A DNA stretch of 64,000 nt from Simmondsia chinensis (lineage: Eukaryota > Streptophyta > Magnoliopsida > Caryophyllales > Simmondsiaceae). The stretch covers positions 29,953,438 to 30,017,437 of the forward strand of contig JAGTTD010000001.1 of the NCBI GenBank assembly GCA_018398585.1, in the 5' to 3' direction. Position numbers and translations under genes: made by a program. Under the pieces are notes generated by a model. The model was given only the letters and a program-made list of their open reading frames with translations, searched no databases and had not been told where the DNA came from. Position 1 is the stretch's first letter; each line of letters begins with the position of its first letter. This document shows, one piece after another, positions 57,901 to 64,000 of the stretch.

Positions 57901-58955
57901 TCCTTGATATGGTTGACAAATTTTCCAAAATTGCTCTCTTCATTCCATCTAGCCAAACAACTCATTTGTCTCTTGTAGCTGCGTTGGTCTTTAGAGAGGT
58001 TGTTAAGTTGTATAGTCTTCTCCACATCTAAAGCATCCGACCATGATTTCTTGGTCCATTTTGGAGGACAATTTGGAGGTTGTGTCGCATCCACCCCAAA
58101 TTTTTTGCTACATTTCTTCTCCATATTGATGGATAAACTAAGATTATGAATCTTAGTTTGGAAGACTTGGGTAGATGTGTTGTAGGGGATAAGCTTGACT
58201 ATTGGGACTTAACAATGGAACTTGGTTGAGTTTGCCTATATCAACTAAGTCGATAGAACAACTAGCAGAAGTCCATTTGAGATTGGGTATGGATATTTGC
58301 TTTTACCATTGTTGACCCTGCTGTGCTTCCTCCCACATGCTCCACCTTTTTGTTAAGCATTTGTTAAACACATCCATGATTTGCATGATGAGATTAGGCA
58401 GAAGATTGCTACAAGTAATTTTGATTATAAATTTGCTGCTAATGTTCACCATCGGGCAATGGATTTAAAATAGATGACTATGTCATGGTTAACATTTGCC
58501 CGTAACTTCTTCCCAGAAATACATACAAAAAGCTTGTTTTATTGGACCCTATCAAATTTCTCGCAAACTAGGATCTAATGTATGGTTTTTGGAGTTGCCC
58601 GATCACTTGAACATTAGTCTTGTTTTAAATGTGGAAGGTCTACCCCCTTCCGAGGCTCCTTCGAGCCTCCGAACTATTCTACTAATGTTTCTACAGGTTC
58701 TCACGGGCCTCGCCCTCTTCCTTTAAAGCAATTTAGGAAGAGGTTGTGGATGCGTTAGATGATGAGATCATCTCCTACGGGAGGTTGTCATCAATATCTT
58801 GTTTGCTGGAAGGATTGCCTTACCTACGATCCTACTTGGATTAGTGAGGTTGAGTTATGTGATATCGACTTTGATCTTCTTGATGTCTATCTCAAGTTTG
58901 GCTTGCCGGTGTTGAGTTCTCTACCACCGAGGGCGAATGATGCTGCATGACCTTG

Positions 58956-59844
58956 GCCACCTATACCATTGAAATTTTACACTAGATGGAAGAAGAATAT
59001 TTAGAAAGTCACTAATTTTTGAAATTCCTTTGTTTTTGGAAAAATCTTTTATATTAAGGAAGCTTTCATATTTTGAGGTTTTGAATATTTTAGCATGTTT
59101 GCTTGTTTTTGAGATTTTGAACTTTTAGCAAGTTGCCGTTCTTCATAGGTCAATTTGGTTTCCTAATTTTTGCTATAGGGTTGCCTACATAATCTCATGT
59201 GTATACTCATTACTGTGAAGATGTGATTGAGTTAAACAATATTTTGCAAAGGCTTCTTCCCCTTCTGATGGTTCTCTTGACACCTCTTCCCTCCCTTTAA
59301 TTCTCTCCTCCTCCTCCTCACTCTTCCCTTCCCCTTACCCTTGCCCTACATCACTTTCTCTTGCTTTGGATTTCATGGAACATAATGCGACCTTTGATGT
59401 TACTGAAATGCCCTCATGCTTTGCAAGTGGCGTTCAGATCAAGATTTATGAACATATTTGAGAAAGGGGAAGAAAAGAGTGGATAGAATGATGTAGAAAC
59501 TTATCGATGCTGGGTGTTTAACTGAAAATGGAATGCCGTTCTCTCCATTCCATTATAGTTTGTTTCATGTTGCTTCAGGTATAGAAAACCAGAGTCATCA
59601 TCTCTGCTAACAACATTCACCATCTCCACCACCACCATGTGAAATGGTAGTGGAGCTGTCAGATCTGGTATAAAGGTTGTATGTCTGGCCATGGAGGTTA
59701 ACACCCGGCTGAACTAGTTTCTCAGCTGTTTTATTCCATGTTAGTTGTCTAGACATGTGAAATATTGTTGATTCCTGCATGCTTTCTGTTACAGTGTCTG
59801 CCTTATTTCAATTAAATGAAAATGATGCAGTTTTGTAAACACAG
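58956..59844 (+). other. End of membrin intron 1
   Basis: T-rich, no coding motif recognised; the first part may be Gypsy-4 LTR. It has a CTC/TCC-rich patch near 59280-59340. The AG acceptor is at 59843-59844 (gtaaacacag|G). Confidence 0.5.
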
Positions 59845-59965
59845 GAAGGTTGAACAAATTGCCGAAGAGACAGATTCAATGAAACAAAGTCTAGATAAAT
59901 ACTTCATGAGAATCCAAAGGCGAACACAGGAAGCTAGAGAGAGGGCAGAATTGCTTGGAAGAGCA
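59845..59965 (+). CDS. MEMB11: Membrin exon 2
   Basis: 121 bp. The first G completes the AGG codon of exon 1; 40 codons follow, with 'KVEQIAEETDSM', 'LDKYFMRIQRR' and 'RERAELLGRA', the conserved middle part of plant membrins. It ends GCA|GTATGT in phase 0. No stops. Intron 2 is only 94 bp, in contrast to the giant intron 1. Confidence 0.93.
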
Positions 59966-60059
59966 GTATGTAAACTTTAATGTCTTTAGTGAGTTAGCGC
60001 TGTGCCCAATAGTTCCATTGATGGATAATGTTCTTCTTTTCACGTTCTTTTTGTTTTAG

Positions 60060-60209
60060 AATGGGGAATCCGAGCATGTTCTGAGAATCTTTGATGAGGA
60101 AGCACAAGCAATGCAGTCAGCGCATAATTCTGCAAGAATGATGGAAGAAGCATATTCAACTGGGGTGGCTATCCTTTCTAAATTTTCGGAGCAAAGGGAA
60201 CGCATGAAG
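60060..60209 (+). CDS. MEMB11: Membrin exon 3 (start of SNARE motif)
   Basis: 150 bp, 50 codons: 'NGESEHVLRIFDEEAQAM', 'MMEEAYSTGVAILSKFSEQ', ending 'RERMK'. This is the first part of the Qb-SNARE heptad region. It ends AAG|GTATGA in phase 0. The next exon, expected to start with the equivalent of 'SAQRKALDVLN' and to hold the membrane anchor, is not in the window. Confidence 0.92.
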
Positions 60210-60439
60210 GTATGATACACATTGCGGGTCCATTTTATTCAATCATCAATTGATTCTGAGCTCAACCATACGTAGTGGGTCCATAGCTCAGAAAATATTG
60301 GAGAAAATAAATAGCAAAGTTGAGTCCTACTAAATAGGGGGAAAACTGAAATAGACAATATATATTTGAGACTACTGTTTGCCAGTACATGTGCATTCGC
60401 AGTCATATTATGGCTTAGTAGCTAAGAGAGTATTACATG

Positions 60440-61457
60440 TGTATATTGCATGCTCTCTCTTCTCTCCTTTCTCTTCTGCAATCAAGGCCTAGCACCATTG
60501 CATCTTCAGCCCTAACGTCTCTCCATCCGCGTCGGCACCCTCGCCGACGACGCCAACACCCCACCTCCGGCGACGCGACCAAAACCCTAACCCATTCCCA
60601 GCGTCCCCCTCTCTCACCCCTCGAACCCCAACTCACCCCTCCCCCTCTCCACCGACAAACCACCTTGACGGGCCCCACCTACACCACCGCTGCCCAGCGA
60701 CCTCAGACACCCTCCCCTTGAACCCTTAGCCATCCTAACCCGAGCCCTAACCCTAGTCGAACCCTAACCTCCAATCCCTAACCACCCGAAACCCTAGCCA
60801 CTCGAAACTCTAACCCCAGCCCTCCTCTAGCCACCCTAAACCCATAGAAGCCTAAACCTCTAGCCATTAGATTTTCGGCGCCACAACTGAACCAAACCAT
60901 AACTTACACCCAGCCAACCTTAACCCTAATTACAACCCACCTAAGGCCAACCTGAACCCAACCCACCCTAACCATATCAACCCCAAACCATACCCAAATC
61001 CTGACCTAACCCACCATTGCAGCCGACAGCCACAATCCTCAAATTGCAACCAACCGGCTCTGGTAAGTTAGCCAGATCAGATCCTTGACGAGGCACCATC
61101 ACCAAGTCAAATCTCTCCTTTTCCGTTGTATTATTGGGATCTCTCACAGGTTAGATCTCCCCTTTCCGTGATTTTGTGTTGAGGCCCTATGTTAGGTAGT
61201 ATCGTGAATACTCCTTGCACATTTAGAACCCCTGAACTTTGTTGATTTTGATCTGGTTGTCGATTTGTTATTGATTTGTGATTGATTGTTCTACTTTGTA
61301 GGGGTAACTCGATATGCATTGTGTTCGAGTGCTTGCTTACCTGTGATTGGGATAGTTAGTTGATGAACACTACAAGTCATGGAGCTTCGAACTTGAGGCC
61401 ATCTTCAAAGGGGGTAGGGAGGGGGAGGGCGAGGCAGCAGTAGAGGGATACCTGTGA
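60440..61457 (+). other. Probable 5' leader of the RTE LINE, CCCTAA-rich
   Basis: C-rich sequence with many 'accctaaccct'-like units (60580-60970), then 'ctctggtaagttag' resembling a splice donor. It leads directly into the LINE endonuclease frame. No protein is convincing. It may be the LINE's own untranslated region or a separate repeat. Confidence 0.4.
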
Positions 61458-63417
61458 CTAAGGACATTAAATGTCAGAACGCTAACAAAGAAGAGTTTCG
61501 AGGTGGCCCAAATGATGATGAAGAGAAAGATTAATATCCTGTCCCTACAAGAGATTAATATCCTGTCCCTGCAAGAGACTAAATGGGCTGGCATAAAAGC
61601 TAGAGATGTCTTGGGTTATAAGTTATGGTATGCTGGCAAGACCAAAGGAAGGAATGGAGTTGGCATCATTGTGGATAACAACATTAAGGATAAAGTAGTC
61701 GAATTGTCCCGGATTGGAGATAGGATCATACGCATCAAGTTGGTGTATATGTGGAGATATTGAACGTCATCAGTGCCGATGCACCGCAAGCTGGACTAAC
61801 AGAGACCGAGAGGATTAGATTCTGGGAGGATTTAGATATAATGATGCAAGTCATACCCCAGATTGAACAAGTAGTGATCGGCAGGGATTTCAATGGGCAT
61901 GTGGGGAAGACCACAAATGGCTACGCATCATTCCATGGAGGGTTCGGCTTTGGAACTAGCAATGATGAGGGCAAAGTCCTCCTAGACTTTGCGATGACTT
62001 ATGAGCTAACGGTTGCCAATAGTTTCTTTAGAAAGCGTGATGAGCACATCATCAGTTATTGAAGCGGTGGGCCAAGGACTCAGATAGATTACATACTAGT
62101 AAGTTGCAAGGATTCTCTACACAGCATAGGGTACTGTTCGCTGATGTAAAAGCCAAGAGAAGGGGGAAAAGAACGAAGGACCCAGCGTAGACACACACTC
62201 GTTGGAGGGACTTGAAGGGGACAACTACAAAATCTATAAAGAGAGAGCGGAGTTTGAGATTGGTTGGGATTTGGAGGGAGATACAAACCAAATGGGGAAC
62301 CTAGTGGCCCAAAAAGTGAGAGGCTTGGCATGCGAAGTCTTAGGCATGTCAAAGGGCAAGGCACGGAACAACAGAGTCCTGGTGGTGGTGCAAGGAGGTC
62401 CAAGAGAAGATTAAGGCCAAACAGGACTGCTTCAAGGAGTGGAACCGAAGTGTAGATGATGACAAAAAACATCTATATAAGCAAGCCAAGAAAGAAGTAA
62501 AGACAGCAGTTGGGGAAGCACAATCCAAAGCCTACGAGAATTTCTACAAAAGGTTGGATACCCGGGAGGGAGCTAGGGACTTATATAGAATTACTAGAGC
62601 GAGAGAAAGGAGGACTAGGGACTTGGATTGAGTAAAGTGTATAAAAGGGGAGGATAGACAGGTGCTTGCGGACGAGCAACAAATTAAAGCTAGATGGAAA
62701 GCCTACTTCCACGATATGTTCAATGAACAAAGAGATACAAATATATCCCTAGGTGAACTCTAAACATCTGAGGAACATTAGAACTACTGCTACTATAGGT
62801 GAATTAGACATGAGGAAGTCAAGGAAGCCTTGGAAAAGATGGTAGGGGTAAAATAGTTGGCCTAGATGGAATACCCATAGAGACTTGGAATTGCTTTGGA
62901 GAGAAGGGGATTAGCTGGTTGACTAAACTATTTAACCAAATCCTTCTGGGGAAGAGGATGCCTGACGAATGGAGGAAGAGCACATTAATCCCGATATATA
63001 AAAGCAAAGGCAACATCCAGAGTTGCACCAACTACCAGAGTATCAAAATAATGTGTCACACTCTGAAGTTGTGGGAGCGGGTCATAGAGAGAAGGATACG
63101 GCAACTAATAGAGGTGGCCGAGAACCAATTTGGATTCATGCCTGGAAAATCGACAATAGAAGCCATCCATCTTTTAAGGAGGACGATAGAGCAATACAAG
63201 GATAGACAAGTGGACCTCCAAATGGTTTTTATTGATTAGAGAAGACATACAGTAGAGTATCAAGAGCGATGGAAGGTTCTTGAAAAGAAAGGCGTCCCTA
63301 TGCCTTATATCCAAGCTAGTCAAGACATGTATGATGACGCAAAAACTAATATGCGTACAGCGGAAGGAGAAACGGACGCTTTCTCCATTATAGTCGGGGT
63401 TCACCAAGGATTTGCCT
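61458..63417 (+). mobile_element. RTE-clade LINE: endonuclease and reverse transcriptase start
   Basis: The endonuclease frame opens near 61458 ('KINILSLQE', then 'TKWAGIKARDVLGYKLWYAG', 'GVGIIVDNN') and continues at 61751-62062 ('VVIGRDFNGHVG', 'NDEGKVLLDFA'). RT follows: 'MPDEWRKSTLIPIYKSKG' near 62960, 'NQFGFMPGKSTIEAI' near 63125, and 'HQGFALS' at 63400. Stops and frame changes make it defective. It stops at 63417 where an LTR begins. It belongs to the same clade as the truncated 3' ends in intron 1. Confidence 0.82.
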
Positions 63418-64000
63418 TGTCATGACCCCAAACATAGCAAACCAAGGGCCAATGACTTATAAGCCAACCAGGGAATGTAGGTGAAATACCAAGAAACTTT
63501 ATTCTAAATATGTTTAATATTACAACGGATAATACATGATACAATTCTTGGAGTTTAAAACCCAAAACAACAGCTAAGACTTCCTAAAGTAAACATATTC
63601 CTATACAACCAAACTACTAACTTATAAAACATAAACGAAAGTCTTTTAAGGTGGTAACCACTTCAAACATGTAGAAAGTATCTTGAACTTCCCGATCCAA
63701 CTTACTATGCCTTATTTGAAATTGTTGAACAACAGGGTGAGCATAAAGCTCAGCAAGTAACAAATCCGTGAATAAAACAAGGATCAAGCATTATTGAAAA
63801 GCATGACCACATCAAAACATGGCTGAAATCATTTACTAAAAATTAATTCTGGAAGCTTAGGAACACATCAAGTGAATTCTTAGGCTTTAAGCGTCTTGGT
63901 TGTGGCTGCATATAATCCCTGCAACTGGGCTTAGAATTGGCTATCATAATTGGGTCCAGAACCAACTATGGGTTCTGAGGAACGTTCCAAATAATGCACT
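63418..64000. mobile_element. Probable start of an LTR element interrupting the RTE LINE
   Basis: The LINE RT frame breaks off exactly where TGTCATGACCCC begins, a typical plant Gypsy LTR start. The remaining 583 bp are AT-rich and non-coding. The other end, primer binding site and target duplication are outside the window, so orientation is unknown. Confidence 0.5.

Larger units (their letters stand above)
51440..58955 (+). mobile_element. Gypsy-4: Ty3/Gypsy remnant split by Gypsy-3 and an RTE copy
   Basis: Plus-strand pieces: 51440-51681 goes from a protease/RT linker ('DDFPNELPDL') directly to a pre-core integrase segment ('GLYTSLHVPHEP'), so RT and RNase H are deleted. 57281-57334 gives 'NMDFILRLPKQLEN' (first catalytic Asp). 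57901-58140 continues the core ('VDKFSKIALFIP'). 58496-58950 encodes the integrase C-terminus and a chromodomain-like end ('YLVCWKDCLTYDPTWISE', 'IDFDLLDVYL'). Frames are broken. A 3' LTR may begin near 58937 (TGATGCTGCATG). Confidence 0.7.
39541..60209 (+). other. MEMB11: Membrin gene span within the window (3' end missing)
   Basis: Three exons (251, 121 and 150 bp) join in frame to 174 codons of a protein normally about 220-230 residues long. Intron 1 is 39792-59844 (20,053 bp), intron 2 59966-60059 (94 bp). The next intron opens at 60210 and runs past the window end (over 3.7 kb). Missing are the C-terminal half of the SNARE motif, the transmembrane anchor and the stop. The exons show no internal stop or frameshift, so the gene is probably functional despite its TE-filled introns. 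Confidence 0.9.

Noticed and set aside
60437..60721. Proline/threonine-rich protein on either strand
   Set aside because: Low-complexity C-rich leader; composition explains the open frames.
1..64000. CRISPR arrays, operons, ribosome binding sites, integrons
   Set aside because: The sequence is plant nuclear DNA; none of these structures was seen.
1..64000. tRNA genes
   Set aside because: Only primer-binding-site fragments complementary to initiator-Met tRNA were found, no cloverleaf-capable gene. A tRNAscan-SE run would settle this.

Overview
This is plant nuclear DNA, from an angiosperm with a large, retrotransposon-rich genome. Evidence: one recognisable host gene with GT-AG introns, and plant-type Copia, Gypsy (chromovirus), L1 and RTE elements primed from initiator-Met tRNA. 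The species cannot be named. Nothing looks prokaryotic or organellar. Almost all open frames are retroelement pieces.

Host gene. The only gene I support is a membrin (MEMB11/12-type Qb-SNARE) on the + strand: exon 1 39541-39791, exon 2 59845-59965, exon 3 60060-60209. The 3' exon(s), with the end of the SNARE helix and the membrane anchor, lie beyond the window. Intron 1 is about 20 kb and packed with nested elements; the next intron holds an RTE LINE and the start of an LTR.

1-20.2 kb: AT-rich LTR-like sequences (1-4415), then a minus-strand Copia (4416-17278) split by a full-length L1 LINE (5589-15742, 13-bp target duplication). That LINE is itself split by a 4.1-kb LTR element with no recognisable pol (8813-12893). 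A Copia LTR (17279-18192) then separates this 5' half-element from a second, 3' half Copia (18193-20228 and 32039-32221).

20.2-32.0 kb: Gypsy-1 (minus) sits in that second Copia and is split inside its integrase by Gypsy-2 (plus, 21539-27453, duplication CTGAT).

32.2-39.5 kb: another LTR-like copy, a diverged tandem repeat, a composite SINE with a 5S rRNA head (35570-35825), an L1 ORF1 remnant, and an inverted-repeat-bounded repeat region just upstream of membrin.

39.8-59.8 kb (intron 1): truncated RTE LINE 3' ends; a small LTR element carrying a cDNA-like fragment of the cohesin cofactor gene PDS5 (43333-45769); decayed Gypsy-5 with a chimeric insertion joining a dynamin-related-protein fragment to an RTE LINE tail; a second 5S-headed SINE (49416-49690, 12-bp target duplication); and Gypsy-4, hit by the young Gypsy-3 (51682-57275) and by an RTE 3' end.

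Most notable: the two-copy 5S rRNA-derived SINE whose 3' half matches the local RTE LINE tail, the PDS5 fragment inside an LTR element, and the dynamin-RTE chimera. All boundaries and homologies were read by eye.
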